NCBI GenBank assembly: GCA_037039925.1
Contig: JAXRKP010001365.1
Span: 63,501-127,500 of the forward strand
Direction: 5' to 3'
DNA length: 64,000 nt
From: Doris montereyensis
Taxonomy: Eukaryota > Mollusca > Gastropoda > Nudibranchia > Dorididae
This document shows positions 48,920 to 62,430 of the stretch, piece by piece. Position 1 is the stretch's first letter. Each line of letters begins with the position of its first letter. The notes under the pieces were generated by a model, which saw nothing but the letters and a program-made list of their open reading frames with translations, did not search any database and was not told the DNA's origin. A program made the position numbers and the translations under genes.

Positions 48920-50700
48920 GGTCTCTGCCTAACATCCCACCCCTGGGGTAACAGGAAAAGTGGACTGTTAGCCGGACTGGGATGTTAGGTGTAGACCTTA
49001 ACCCCCGTAAGGCTAACCAACCTGCCGGCTGACCTCAATATCGGTCAATAATCTCGTTATGCAGTGTATGAGGCTTCTGCACATGGCACTGATAGTTTGC
49101 TCGCCTCGCTGATGAGGCTGCCATGCTTGATCACGACGTACCTGTGATACTGTGATAGTTTTTATCTTCGTTGAGTAAGGTAACATAGCAGGAGACTCAT
49201 TTTGTTATTGTTATCATGTTTATATTACATTGTTTACTAACAATAACATCTATTACAATTACAGGCTACTTTTATTAAAAATGAAAAGGAATAATACTGC
49301 AGTCGGCCCATTACTAATGAAGAGGAATACGAAATGTATAATACTAAAAGATAGAAAACGGGTCAGGGCTTAGAAATCTTCAGTGTGCCCAACCTTCATA
49401 AGCAACAAGGATACATAAAAACAAATAAACACTAAACAGTGCTGGACAAAACTAATACTAATAGAGCCATTGGTACAACGACCCATCGAGCAATGTTCAT
49501 CAACAGAGCAAGCCTCATAACAACAATAAACAAAAAGAAAAAAAAAAGAAAGAAGAAATCGAAATACAACTCTGCAATAAGAGAAAAGGACAGAGAGGAG
49601 GGAGGGAGAGAAAGGGAGAGAGAAAAGGAAAGGAAACAAACAGGAGACATAAGAGAACGAGGAAGATAAAGAAAGACGAAGAGAGGACGGAAAAGTTGAG
49701 AAAAAATGAGAGACAGACAGACAAACAGAGAGAGATGAGGTAACATATATAGAGCGGGAGGTGGGGGCCCGTGGCTGCATGGTCAGGCTTTACTCCAGTC
49801 ATTCGATAATAGCATGGCTGGCTGTGTCAAATTTTATGTAGTAGAGTTTCAATGAACAACATTTATCTTTATTTCTAAAGGAATCATTTTCATTCTCACA
49901 TCTAAATAAAATGATGGGACCGAACCCTATTCTATATGGTACTAATACTAGAGAAAATGTCAAACTGCCTTTCGCTAAACACATGGAGTCCAATGTGCAT
50001 TATAGGTAACACATTCCCATAATGAAAGGAACAGCCCCCCTGTTTATTGCTTTCACAAAAAGTGTATCGCCCCAGCTGCAGCAACCCGCTCTATCCCCGA
50101 CCTAACACCTCTCCTCAGCTACATGCATCCCTTGCTTTTGAAAACTCCCTCCCTACTCTATGTCTTAGATGACTAGTATCACCCCTCTCCTCATTTACAA
50201 TGACATGAGTGACCATCGTTTTGAATTCTTGGCTGTTCCTTCCTACACTTCAATAGAAATCCACCTCCCTCCCAAACAGCCCCACACCTTACGCAATCCA
50301 GTGGTTTTTCACATCTTCCCCCACTTCTGGATGTAAGTCATACTCACTTGTTACTGAATTTGGCTCACTAAAAAATTGGAGTGGTGTGCGGACTGCCAAA
50401 TCCCAGCACAACTTAAAAATTAATGTCCCGATCACATATATGGAACAGTTGGCCAGATAAAAATACCACCTCCAAGTTATTTAAATCTAACCAAAAATCC
50501 CCCAGATAATCCCTGTAATTAACCAAGAACTAGAATCTCAACCTAGAAGGAAGATTTTTAGTAAGATATATATATTGTCTCCTGAATTAGGGAAAACAGT
50601 CAAAGAATAAAAATAATAACGGAGTGCTTATTGGCCCACATGGGCCAATAAAATATCCCTAGTACGTTTCTTATTCGCCCACAAAATTAAGTAGTGATCT
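48920..50700. other. Intergenic, nothing firm
   Basis: GA-rich purine tract at 49535-49740 gives long artefact frames on the minus strand. No gene recognised. Confidence 0.5.
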
Positions 50701-50706
50701 CCCTGT

Positions 50707-50965
50707 TTTGCGTAAAATAATATTATTATCCTTTTGGTCTATTCTTTTATTTTATTCCCCATTATAATATGGAACTAAATGTTGGGGATATTTTCAGCTT
50801 GTGCTACCATTGTTCTCATTCCATTTCACAGCGTCAGTCGTTCAGTTGTCAACACCTTCATTTTTTCTCCGTAAAATAATATTATTATCGCTTCCCTTTT
50901 GGGTCTATTCTTTTATTTTATTCCCCATTATAATATGGAACTAAATGTTGGGGATATTTTTCCAG
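50707..50965. repeat. Direct duplication of about 90 bp, 160 bp apart
   Basis: GTAAAATAATATTATTATCC, TATTCTTTTATTTTATTCCC and TATGGAACTAAATGTTGGGG occur at 50711-50795 and again at 50871-50960. Confidence 0.92.
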
Positions 50966-52130
50966 TCCTTCACGGAATTTGTTTTAACAAACCTGAACTT
51001 ACCCCCCTTGAGCTGACGTCATTAAAGAACGGTCCCTACTATATAGTAGTCCAATCTGAATTGGAGAACTTTGATACTGTTCAGCTAAGGTCGTAACAAT
51101 TAGTTGCACAAATGATTTAGAACTATAAATCATAAAGAACAAGTATATATAGACGTCAGATATTTCAATGGATCGTTAGAATAACTGGTTATTATCACTA
51201 TGCCTTTTTTAGTAAAATGGGTTTTTCAGTGCAGTAGTAGTAGTACCGTTAGGCCTACTATATGACTACATTGTATATAAATGATTTCATTATCGGTTCA
51301 TGCATTTTCTAGCTTCAATAAAATTATAAATACACATGTATTAGATTAGTATTTTAGGCCTACTGAAAATATATTTCTTATTAAAAAGTCTTGCATTAAG
51401 TTATTAAATGGGCGAAGAGGCAGATCTGACCAAATCAATTCAACTGTGCATATTTTAATTTAACCCAAAAATAGTTTTAAGCGATGTGTTTTATTCCTTA
51501 CAGCTAGTTTCATTTCTGTTACTGAAAAATGTGCTTTAAGATACCAATAAGCCTCTTTGATTTTCAGTACATCTCAGGTGATAAAAAATAATTTGCATGT
51601 AATCCATGTGGGCCATTTAATAAGAGTCAATCATGTGACCATTAATAAAGGGTTATGAAGGTCACTGGGGGAATATTGAACACTTCTACAGTGAAGAACA
51701 AAAATGTGCTTGTCAGAACTAAATGGAACATGTTGATGAAAATTCCCCTGAGCGAAATATGACAGTGACAACTTGAAGACAGAACAAACACTTGAATAAC
51801 CTTCGTCCAGACGAAAAATATCTAGAACCTAAGCACTACCTATGACATCACACAATGTGATGTTAGAAAAAGACAGTGATGATAAGAAAAGTAAATAGAA
51901 GATAGTGTCAAGAATATCGAGAGTGAAGGTTCAGATTGAGACAAAATATTGTTATCTATATCTCACTGGAGTCTAGAAAGAAGAAATGATAAAGAGAATG
52001 AATGAAAAGGAAGCATCACTCAAGGCAAAAAAATATTTACACTAAAAGGTGGATAGACAATTTACAAATGTATCGACAATAAAAGTGGATGAATCAATAA
52101 TTTATCTGAAATGACGCCACTTAGATCTAG
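50966..52130. other. Intergenic, nothing recognised
   Basis: AT-rich; no gene or repeat recognised. Confidence 0.5.
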
Positions 52131-52156
52131 AATGCTACTTGATCTCTAGATCAAAG

Positions 52157-52292
<136 letters not shown>

Positions 52293-52454
52293 TCTCTGTG
52301 CCTCCCTCCCTCAGTCTGACTTTAGTACAACTACAGAGTTAGTTAAATGAATTGAAACACGGTTTTGATTTGATTTGTTTTACCCACATTCTTGGTGAAT
52401 GTTTGCATGATCCACCTACATTGTAGGGAAGAGATTTTGCTAAAGAGAATCAAG

Positions 52455-52530
52455 AGATAACTTTTCAACCGTTGGCAGGGCTCGCACCTACTACATTTTG
52501 GTTGAGAGGCTGACACTTTGCCTTTTGAAT
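52455..52530 (-). mobile_element. SINE family B head fragment
   Basis: On the minus strand GGCAAAGTGTCAGCCTCTCAACC and TAGTAGGTGCGAGCCC match the tRNA-like head of family B in order. The body is absent. Confidence 0.6.
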
Positions 52531-52549
52531 GCGTATGAAGAGTACACCT

Positions 52550-53505
52550 TACTATGTATGTATGTATTCATGTATGGATGGATGGATGGATGGATGTTCT
52601 TGATCGATGGATATATGTATGAATGTATGTATGGATGGATGTATGTATGTATGGATGTATGGATGTATGGATGGATGGATGATGGATGGATGGATATGGA
52701 TGTATGGATGGATGTATGGATGTATGTATGTATGTATGTATGGATGTATGATGGATGTATGTATGTATGTATGTATGTATGTATGTATGTATGTATGTAT
52801 GTATGTATGTTTCATGTATGGATATGATGGTATGTATGTATGTATGTATGTATGTATGTATGTATGTATGTATGTATGTATGTATGTATGTATGTATGTA
52901 TGTATGTATGTATGTATGTATTCATGTATGGATGTATGGATGGATGGATGGATGGATGATGGATGGATGGATGGATGGATGGATGTATGTATGTATGTAT
53001 GTATGTATGTATGTATGTATGTATGTATGTATTATGTATGTATGTATGTATGTATTCATGTATGGGTGGATGGATGGATGGATGGATGATGGATCGATGG
53101 ATATATGTATGAATGTATGTACATGGATGGATGTATGTATGTATGGATGTATCCGTGGATGTATCGATGGATGTATGGATGTATGGATGGATGTATGGAT
53201 GTATGTATGTATGTATGTATGTATGTATGTATGTATGTATGTATGTATGTATGTATGTATTCATGTATGGATCGATGTATGTATGTATGTATGTATGTAT
53301 GTATGTATGTATGTATGTATGTATGTATGTATGTATGTATGTATGTATGTATGTATGTATGTATGTATGTATGTATGTATTCATGTATGGATGGATGGAT
53401 GGATGGATGGATGGATGTATGGATCGATGGATGAATGTATGGATGGATGGAGGGATGGATATATGTGTGGATCGATGGATGAATGTATGGATGGATGGAC
53501 AGGTA
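52550..53505. repeat. (TATG)n/(GATG)n tetranucleotide array, about 950 bp
   Basis: Blocks of TATG repeats alternate with shorter GATG blocks, and a punctuating TATTCATGTATGGATG recurs at about 52563, 52919, 53052, 53258 and 53378. All three plus frames and the minus strand stay open (MYVC and THIH repeats), so no protein is implied. Confidence 0.96.
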
Positions 53506-53509
53506 ATTG

Positions 53510-54075
53510 ATTACGACAGGGTTTCACTATCATGATATGACTTACTTGACATACTGCCTTCCGCTGATGAGGTCATCCGACCTCACAACCTTTGCCGTTT
53601 TCCATTATCACTGTGAATGTGATGCTTGCTTGCCACTCTCTTGGGTTGGGTGCTTGTCCAATGCTTTTTAAAAGGTTATGCTGATGTTAGTTACAATGTG
53701 TTGTCATTGAGCTTCTTTAGATCGTCGTTAAATTTGATAGTCGTATTCCTGACCTATTTATAATCTACGTAGTAAGAAAACATATTTCGAAAAGTCCAAC
53801 ATTCAACAAATTTAATGCATTGTAGATACAATGAATATAATAGTATAATATCAATAGTGAAAAAAACGATATATGCTAAATGAGTTGATCTATGCAGGTG
53901 ATGATGAAGTTGATTGTATAGGGTTCAACTTTTGATGTCGACCATGTCCAAAAATTACTAGAAAAGTATAAATCATTTGTAAACGTTGAGAAAAGAGAAA
54001 ACATAACACTTAACAGACAACATGAAAACATAGAAAAGGTGAGTGAAAATAGGATCATCAATCAGAGACAAAGGG
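53510..54075. other. Intergenic with one dispersed-repeat copy
   Basis: 53555-53650 is an inverted, diverged copy of the 115-bp repeat at 42046 (TTCCGCTGATGAGGTCATCC). The rest is unassigned. Confidence 0.55.
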
Positions 54076-54084
54076 GACGTCCAA

Positions 54085-55510
54085 CATTTCTTTTCTTTGT
54101 CAGTTACTATCCTACCTTCCGGTTTATAGGTTTAGACGCCCGAAATGATCTTTATCCAGGCTATTCTGTCCTGACATTTCTGTTTTACTTGTGTGAAAGT
54201 TAAATTTCATTGCTTTAATGCCCCCTTTATACCTTCTTCCACTTTCTTAGAGGTCTGCCTTTTGATCGTTTACCCTGGGTTTTAACTTTTAGCATTGCAT
54301 ACTGTTCTAGCTACCCTCTTATCATTCATTTTGTTTACATGCCCAAACCATCTGTGTTGATTTGATTCTATCTTAGTTTCATACCACCTGCTTTGGTTTG
54401 AACTCTTAATGTTGTGTTTCTGATTTTGTCTCTTTTAGTCTTCCCTACTGTTGTGCAATTCAATTTACCCTGATTGGGCCTCAATTTGTAATTGCCACAT
54501 AACGAGAGTGAGCGTGTGGCGAGACAGAGAAAAGAAAGAGCGAGAGCTAGCTATGAAGAAGACAGGACTGAGCAGTCAAAGAAACGTAATGTTGTGTTAC
54601 TGTGTTTTAAAGTTTTAAAAATTTCCACGTTCAGAAAACAAGATTTCTTCAAATTTCTTCAACACCTACTTGTTCTCCTTAGAAATTTTCTTTCGGCTGC
54701 TTGTACGCTACTGTGGTGCATACTGTGTAAAGTCCCTGTTGCTCTGCCATAGAGGAGAGTAGGACAGTTTCGTATACTGCCATTTTTGTTTTTATTGACA
54801 ATTCTTGTTTACCTATAAGTGCCTTTCCTATGCCTTTCGGTTCTCTGGCCGATTTCGTCTCTTAGTTCATCAGCACTCCTATATAGTTGTAGCTTTGAAC
54901 GTGTTCTATCTAGCTTCTACCAGCCCAGTTTAGATTTTGTGTATTATTTCCTCTAGTGGCTAGCATTGCTTTTGTTTTCTTAGCATCTACGTTAATTCGT
55001 CTTTATTTAGTTCATTATTCAGCATGTTGATATTATGCTGAAGATCATTTCTGATTTTCTAAACATAACTAAATCATCAGTAAATGAAAGCATTGATATA
55101 TTTACTGGTTTGAGTTTCCACATGCCTACGTTAATTTTTCTTCATTTTGAGGATGCCTTTGCGATTGAAACCATAAATGTGATACAAAAAAGGACTTAGG
55201 ATACAACACTGTCTTACTCCCTTTCTACATCAAATTCTTTACACAAGTTTCCAACTACTCTCACTGCGCATGTTGGTTTATTGTAAAAAAAAACTTTTCA
55301 TTTGGTGTTTTTTGAAGAATGCCATAGTTTATCCCTCTTCACGATGTTAAATACCTTTTTCTAAGTCAATAAAACAGAGTTGCAAGTCAATGTTTCTCTT
55401 GATGAATTTTTCAAGTATTTGTCTTATTGTAAACATGTGGTCTTGTACATTTCTTCCTGGTCTAAATTCGCTCTGGTGTTCTTCAAATTGATCACCTTCT
55501 GACTGAAGAA
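54085..55510 (-). mobile_element. Non-LTR retrotransposon L, copy 5
   Basis: Minus-strand copy carrying the start of the reverse transcriptase (SEFRPGRNVQDHMFTIRQIL, LCFIDLEKG) and running to the 3' end at about 54085. Interrupted by about 230 bp of foreign sequence at 54448-54677. Frames broken. Lies head to head with copy 4. Confidence 0.87.
54448..54677 (+). other. Insertion within retrotransposon L copy 5
   Basis: Splits the L sequence between TAGTCTTCCCTACTG and TTAGAAATTTTCTTTCGGC, which are adjacent in copy 1 at about 5255. Its plus-strand frame reads ESERVARQRKERARASYEED then RTEQSKKR, resembling the R/E-rich STPR-type or Helitron N-terminal repeats. The resemblance is weak. Confidence 0.45.
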
Positions 55511-55544
55511 AACAATCAGAAAAGGAAAGAGAAAAAAACAACTC

Positions 55545-57510
55545 AACTCAAAATAGATATACCAATCTAGGATAAAAAGATTTATCACTGAAAGACAGAT
55601 GGATTTGAATGATAGCAGAAAAGAAGAAAAGTGGCAGATATGTAAAGAAACACTCCTCAGTTGTACTGAAGAGGTCTGAGGTAGGGAAACAAATTAAAGG
55701 AGATAGGAAAAGAACAGCATGGTGGAATGAGAATCTCAAGACTAAGATCAAAGAAAAGAAGGATGCCTGGAAGAAATACTTGCAAACAAAGAGACCAAGA
55801 GGATAGGATAGATTACGTCAATAAAAGAACTATCGCCAAAGAGGAAGTGAGGAAAGCAAAACAGGAACAATGGGAAGAGTTTGGACTTCAAGAAAGCTAT
55901 CAAGGAAATCAAAAGCTGTTCTGGGGGACAATGAAGAGCATGAGAAAGACAAAACATACCCAATTTGACAAATTAAGAATGCCAAAAGGAGAAACAATGA
56001 AGAAGACAACAAAATCATGAAAACATGGAGAAAAGCATTTTCAACAATTACATGATCCCTCCAGAAAGTATGAAACAAGGAGTAAAGATCAATTAGTAAG
56101 AGTAACAAGTAATCCAGAGGAGACAGCTGAAGATATAGATATATCAACGGAAGAAATTCAAACAGCTATAAGAAAAATGAAATTAGGAAAAGCCCCAGGA
56201 GCATATCAAGTTTATCCAGAAATGATTAAAAACCAAGGGAGAGAGGCAGACAAGCTACTACACGCAATATGCCAACAACCATGGAAGTCAAACAGGTGCC
56301 CAGGCGACTCGAAGAAGGGAATGGTAGTACCAATACATAGAGAAAGGATCAACTATGGAATGCTCAAACTTTGGAGGGATATCACTACTCAGCGTTCCAG
56401 GAAAGTATATGCCAGAATACAGGAAATGAGACTAAGGATAAGTGTAGAGGATCAGATTGAAGAGCAGCAGAGTGGATAGTGGACCAGGAAAAGTGTACAA
56501 GATCACTATCACAATTAGACAAATAATAGAAAACTTCCTTGAGAGAAACATTGACATGCATCTGTGTTTTATTGACTTAGAAAAGGCATTTGACACTGTG
56601 AGGAGGGACGAACTATGGCATTCCTTGAAAAGAACACAATGTAGAGCAACATTTAATAGAAGCCATTAAAAGTTTTTACGATAAACCAACACGTGCAGTG
56701 AGAGTAGCTGGAAACATGTCTGCAGAATTTGATGTAGATATAGGAGTAAGACAGGGTTGTATCCTAAGTCCTCTTTTGTTTATCAAATTTATGGATTCAG
56801 TCAAAGGCATCCTCAAAAATGAAAAAAAATGAATGTAGGTATGTGGAAGTTCAAACCATTAAATGTATCAATGCTTTCATTTGCCGATGATTTAGTTCTG
56901 TTTGGAAAATCAGAAAGTGACCTTCAGTGGAATATCAATATTATGAACAATGAACTAAATAAAAGAGGGATGAGAGAAAATGCAAAGAAAAACAAAAGAA
57001 TGCTAGTAACTAAGGAAGCTAAAACACAAAATCTTAATTGGACAGGGAGAATTTAAAACAAGTTTTAAGCTACAATTACCTAGGAGTAATGAGGAAAACT
57101 AAGAGAAGAAATCAGCCAGAGAATAAAAAAAGCAAGTGCAATATATAACCATCTAGGGAATGCATTTGTAGGTAAGCAAGAATTGTCAACGGAAAAAACC
57201 AAAATGGCAGTATACAATACAGTTTTATTGTCCTACTCTCCTCTATGTGCGATGAAACCTGGACCTTAGACAGTAGAGAATACAGTAGAGTACAGGTAGC
57301 TGAAATGAAATATCTAAGAAAAGTAGTAGGAAAACTAAAAGAGACGAAATCAGAACCAAAACAATAAAAGATCAAACCAAAGCAGATGGCATAAAAACTA
57401 AGATAGAAACAAATCAATTGAGATGGTTTGGGCATGTAAACAGAATGAATGACAATAGAATAGCTAAATCAGTATACAATATAAAGCCCAAGGTAAAAGA
57501 CCAAAGACAT
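55545..57510 (+). mobile_element. Non-LTR retrotransposon L, copy 4 (longest)
   Basis: Plus strand, from the endonuclease-RT linker to near the 3' end. In order: CKETLLSCTEEV region, WWNENLKTKIKEKKDAWKKY, MKSMRKTK, MKLGKAPGAYQVYPEMIKNQ, LCFIDLEKAFDTVRRDELW, VDIGVRQGCILSPLLF, SMLSFADDLVLFGKSESD (polymerase box, F-x-DD), and the tail QLRWFGHVNRMNDNRIAKSV. Frames break at several places, and the start of the endonuclease is missing. The 3' end is cut by a SINE. Family similarity: invertebrate endonuclease-reverse transcriptase elements. Confidence 0.9.
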
Positions 57511-57514
57511 GTAA

Positions 57515-57815
57515 TACATATAAAAGTTCCTTCAAGGCCATCACGGCCCATCATAGGGCCAGAGCTTAGTCCCTGTTTCTATAGCGGGAAGCCGAACAGA
57601 TAATAATGATCACCTCCTGGACATGACGCTAGTCTGACGCAGGTTTTAATCCCAGGATAAGGCTTGTACCTGTGTGCACCTTGGTCAGTGGGGACATTCG
57701 CGTCAAGCTTCTTTCCCAAGAAACACAGCGTCGGAAAATAGCTTTTGCCAGGATTGGAATCAAGGCCTTGTGATCCCATGACCGACAGCCTAACCACTCG
57801 GCCACTGACACACCA
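57515..57815 (-). mobile_element. tRNA-derived SINE, family A, copy 3
   Basis: On the minus strand GTGGCCGAGTGGTTAGGCTG (box A), CCTTGATTCCAATCCTGGC (box B, degenerate), TTCTTGGGAAAGAAGCTTG, AGACTAGCGTCATGTCCAGG and the end GGCCTTGAAGGAACTTTTAT. It is inserted at the 3' end of retrotransposon L copy 4. Confidence 0.9.
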
Positions 57816-57904
57816 CAAACTGTAATAATTCTTACAATTTATTCTTTTATTTTTTGTCACATGTACATGTACTACGTTCATCAACCATTGGGTCTTCTCG
57901 TTGG

Positions 57905-58965
57905 TTTGTCAGTTATCATAAACCTATTGGAAATTATGTGTTTTGTCAGTCATACCAGTTAAACCCAATTTGGAAATTATGTGTTTTGTCAGTCAATAAA
58001 TGTAGTTTGGAAATTATGTGTTTTGTCAGTCATACCATAAACCTGTTGGAAATTTGGAACCTATTTTATGTGTTTTGTCAGTCATACCATAAACCTATTT
58101 GGAAATTATGTGTTTTGTCAGTCTATTTGGAAATTATGTGTTTTTTATCATAAACCTATTTGGAAATTATGTGTTTTGTCAGTCTTACCATAAACCTATT
58201 TGGAAATTATGTGTTTTGTCAGTCATACCATAAACCTATTTGGAAATTATGTGTTTTGTCAGTCTATTTGGAAATTATGTGTTTGTAGTTTAAACCTATT
58301 TGGAAATTATGTGTTTTGTCAGTCATACCATAAACCTATTTGGAAATTATGTGTTTTGTCAGTCATACCATAAACCTATTTGGAAATTATGTGTTTTGTC
58401 AGTCATACCATAAACCTATTTGGAAATTATGTGTTTTGTCAGTCATATCATAAACCTATTTGGAAATTATGTGGTTTGTCAGTCATACCATAAACCTATT
58501 TGGAAATTATGTGTTTTGTCAGTCTTATCATAAACCTATTTGGAAATTATGTGGTTTGTCAGTCATACCATAAACCTATTTGGAAATTATGTGTTTTGTT
58601 AGTCATATCATAAACCTATTTGGAAATTATGTGTTTTGTCAGTCATACCATAAACCTATTTGGAAATTATCAGTGTTTTGGTTTTAGTCATACCATAAAC
58701 CTATTTGGAAATTATGTGTTTTGTTAGTCATTCATAAACCTATTTGGAAATTATGTGTTTTGTCAGTCATATCATAAACCTATTTGGAAATCATTATGTG
58801 TTTTTTGTAAGTCTTATCATAAACCTATTTGGAAATTATGTGTTTTGTAAGTCTTATCATAAACCTATTTGGAAATTATGTGTTTTGTAAGTCTTATCAT
58901 AAACCTATTTGGAAATTATGTCTTTTGTCAGTCATATCATAAACCTATTTGAAAATTATGTGAAG
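57905..58965. repeat. 40-bp minisatellite, about 26 copies
   Basis: Unit contains AAACCTATTTGGAAATTATG then TGTTTTGTCAGTCATACCAT. The left third has shortened or irregular units; the right part has GTAAGTCTTATCAT variants clustered at 58800-58910. Confidence 0.96.
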
Positions 58966-59099
58966 AGTATTACAAGGATTAAAACACCAATACGATGACG
59001 CTAATTAATAACAAAAAGAGCAGGAAAATCGAAAGGAAATAGAAGGCCATGACGACAAGGAATAAACAATGCTAACCATCATTACAAAGTGACCAGGAG

Positions 59100-59375
59100 C
59101 AATGATGGGACTCGGTGGTCGAGATGCAAGGTGTCGGCCCCTCAACCACAGAGGTCTTGAGTTTGTGCCACGCAGGCTGCAATTTTTTTCGGGTTTTTTA
59201 TTTTGATTAAAGCCTCTCCCCCTCCCCCCGTTAATAATACAGGTAAGTGGATCGACACCTAGTCCCATTGGAGACGGACGATAAAGGAGGTCCCATGTGC
59301 GGATACTACACCCTGTGTACATAACGATCCCTTGGCGATTTACAGGGTAGTCTGGACAAAACTAAAAGATTCTAA
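59100..59375 (+). mobile_element. tRNA-derived SINE, family B, copy 2
   Basis: GACTCGGTGGTCGAGATGCAAGG, GTCGGCCCCTCAACCACAGA and CTTGAGTTTGTGCCACGC form the tRNA-like head. The body has GTGGATCGACACCTAGTCCC, GGAGACGGACGATAAAGGAG and GATCCCTTGGCGATTTACAG. Confidence 0.87.
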
Positions 59376-60004
59376 CAAAACACACAAAACAAAACCCCCC
59401 AAAAAAAAACAAACAAACAAAAAACGAAACCCCAGATGACATGAGTTGTGAATATGAGTAAAATCATATGAAATCAAAAGCAGTAAATTGTTGGCAACTG
59501 AAAGACTTTTGTAGAGTTTGATCTTTTCTTCTTTTTTTTTTTTTGTCTTGATGCTATGAGATTCCACGAAGTCTTGTTGAACTGTTTCTTGCTAATACTA
59601 ATAGTACTATGTGTAGTCCTTTTTTTCATGTCTTGTATTCCTCCGCCACTACCTTCAGTCGACTGGACACCGATGTGATGACAACAACAAAAATATTTCA
59701 GCAACAGCATTAACAACAACTACAAAGCACCAACAACACAAAACAACAACAAACAACAAACACAAAACAAAAACAACAACAACAACGACTGAGAGCGAGT
59801 GGTGCCTAGCGAAAAGGACGGCAACCTCATAGAATAGAACTTTTAGAAATAGAGATCTAGACAGAAAGACGATAATGGTCATCTTCGGCAAAGTTCGTTT
59901 GAGGGAAACAGAATTATGCGACGGTGGCGGTGGAAATGTTGCGATCATCTGATCGGTTTCAAGCCTAAATGACCCGGCTTTTAAGTGAAAGCGGCACACC
60001 ATAA
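59376..60004. other. Intergenic, nothing recognised
   Basis: Contains an AAC-rich stretch at 59690-59790. No gene recognised. Confidence 0.5.
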
Positions 60005-60202
<198 letters not shown>

Positions 60203-60427
60203 ATAACTTAGTGTAATATATCGAAACCATGTAAAATACAGTCTGTTTATGTTTGTTATCTATTATTTAATTGATAAACACCGCCACATATAGGAAAGGC
60301 AAAATCAACACAAATCACGCGCGTGCGTATGGGTGTGTATATGTGAGTGTTTGTTTACATGTCACCTCTAATATCATTCATGGCCTACTTAATCATTTGT
60401 TTATAATATAAACAGGAACACGTGAGG

Positions 60428-60908
<481 letters not shown>

Positions 60909-61311
60909 ATGTTACAGAAACAATACTTAACATTATAGCGCGTGATGGCAGAAAGGAATGTAAACACAACGTGTCCTAAAAAACAAAGAGGTAACTGATA
61001 ACTGTCGTAAATGTGAAAAATGTTTGAACCTTGAACCCAACTCTGATGAAACCTTGAACACATATAGAACATTTAAAGGCAGAATAGAATTCAATGTTTA
61101 AAAACGTGTTGTTGTTTTTTTTTTTTAATGAACAGAAACGGAAATCAGAACATTAAAAACAATTATGGTAAGATAACTCATTCTAACTTTTCCTCCAAAT
61201 TTATAGAAACGAAGTCATTGGAATGTATAACGTTTTTGAGATAAACTGCCTCAATAACTTGAATGCCCTTCTTTTATCGGTGTGGCCTTTCCTATTCAGT
61301 GCAGGTATAAA

Positions 61312-61735
61312 GGAGGCTCGGTAGTCCAGAGGCAAGGTGTCCGCCTCCCAACCAAAGGTAGTGGATTCGATCCATGCCAACGGTTGAAATATATCCTCGA
61401 GTAGGTCGAACATGTTCGAGCAAAATCTACACCCTCCCCCCCCCCTTCTGGTCCAGGTAGATGGATCGACACCTAGTTCCACCGGATACGGACGATAAAA
61501 AGAAGGTCCCGTGTGCAGATCACAACACTATGTGCACGATAAAGATCTCTTGACTGTTTACGGGACAATCGGGGAAAATAAAAAAAATCCTGCCAAAAAC
61601 CCTGAGATCACATTAGTCGTGGATGTAAATAAATCAAATCAAATCAAATCAAATCAAATTAAATCAAATCAAATTAAATCAAAATAAATCAAATCAAATC
61701 AAATCAAATTTAATCAAAATAAATCAAATCAAAGC
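61312..61735 (+). mobile_element. tRNA-derived SINE, family B, copy 3 (with tail)
   Basis: The best-preserved family B copy. Head GGCTCGGTAGTCCAGAGGCA and GTAGTGGATTCGATCCATGCC (box B GGATTCGATCC). Body GATGGATCGACACCTAGTTCC, TACGGACGATAAAAAGAAGG, AGATCACAACACTATGTGC and CCTGAGATCACATTAGTCG. It ends in a tail of AAATC repeats (61628-61735), a typical short-unit SINE tail. Confidence 0.9.
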
Positions 61736-61914
61736 AGGCATAAATTTGGTTGGATTTGTTGTTAGGTATTTTCCACAGAGATATATTATGGTTCCTCATT
61801 CACACAGTATCGCCATCTTTATCTTGGTGCGCGCAAAAACAACAACAAAATGCATTTAGATGAAAAACGCTCCCTTTCTTAGAATTAATATTGTCAGATC
61901 AATAATATTACATC

Positions 61915-62262
61915 TAGGCCTAGGAAATCTCAGTACTGTATAGGTAGTCCCACATCTATGCCTAGGATATCTCAGTACTGTATAGGTAGTTCCACATCTA
62001 GGCCTAGGAAATCTCAGTACGGTATAGGTAGTTCCACATCTAGGCCTAGGAAATCTCAGTACAGTATAGGTAGTTCCACATCTAGGCCTAGGAAATCTCA
62101 GTACAGTATAGGTAGTTCCACATCTAGGCCTAGGAAATCTCAGTACAGTATAGGTAGTTCCACATCTAGGCCTAGGAAATCTCAGTACTGTATAGGTAGT
62201 TCCACATCTAGGCCTAGGAAATCTCAGTACGGTATAGGTAGTTCCACATCTATGCCCGTGAT
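61915..62262. repeat. 42-bp minisatellite, about 8 copies
   Basis: Unit contains CTAGGCCTAGGAAATCTCAG then TACGGTATAGGTAGTTCCAC. CTAGGCCTAG is a perfect palindrome in each unit. The multiple-of-three length yields an SRPRKSQYSIGSST repeat frame that is likely an artefact. Confidence 0.96.
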
Positions 62263-62430
62263 ATGTTTAGTCATATAAACTGTCTTTGAATTAACTTTAT
62301 TTGATCAACGTTCCATGTGGCACAAATAAGTGAGTTATTGCACTTTGAAACAGTGGTATAGGTTGAAGATCTGCAGGTCAGACAGATTGGGCATATTGTC
62401 GAAGGTCGCCTCTTCTCCTCTTATACACCT

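Noticed and set aside
48925..49010. Possible transposon end CAGTGGTCTCTGCCTAACATC
   Set aside because: Resembles a pogo-type end, but I found no matching inverted end or TA pair.
52498..53535. Several frames of 100-250 codons (MYVC or THIH repeats)
   Set aside because: Tetranucleotide array open in every frame; no complexity.
61958..62278. 106-codon SRPRKSQY repeat protein
   Set aside because: 42-bp minisatellite; frame openness follows from unit length.
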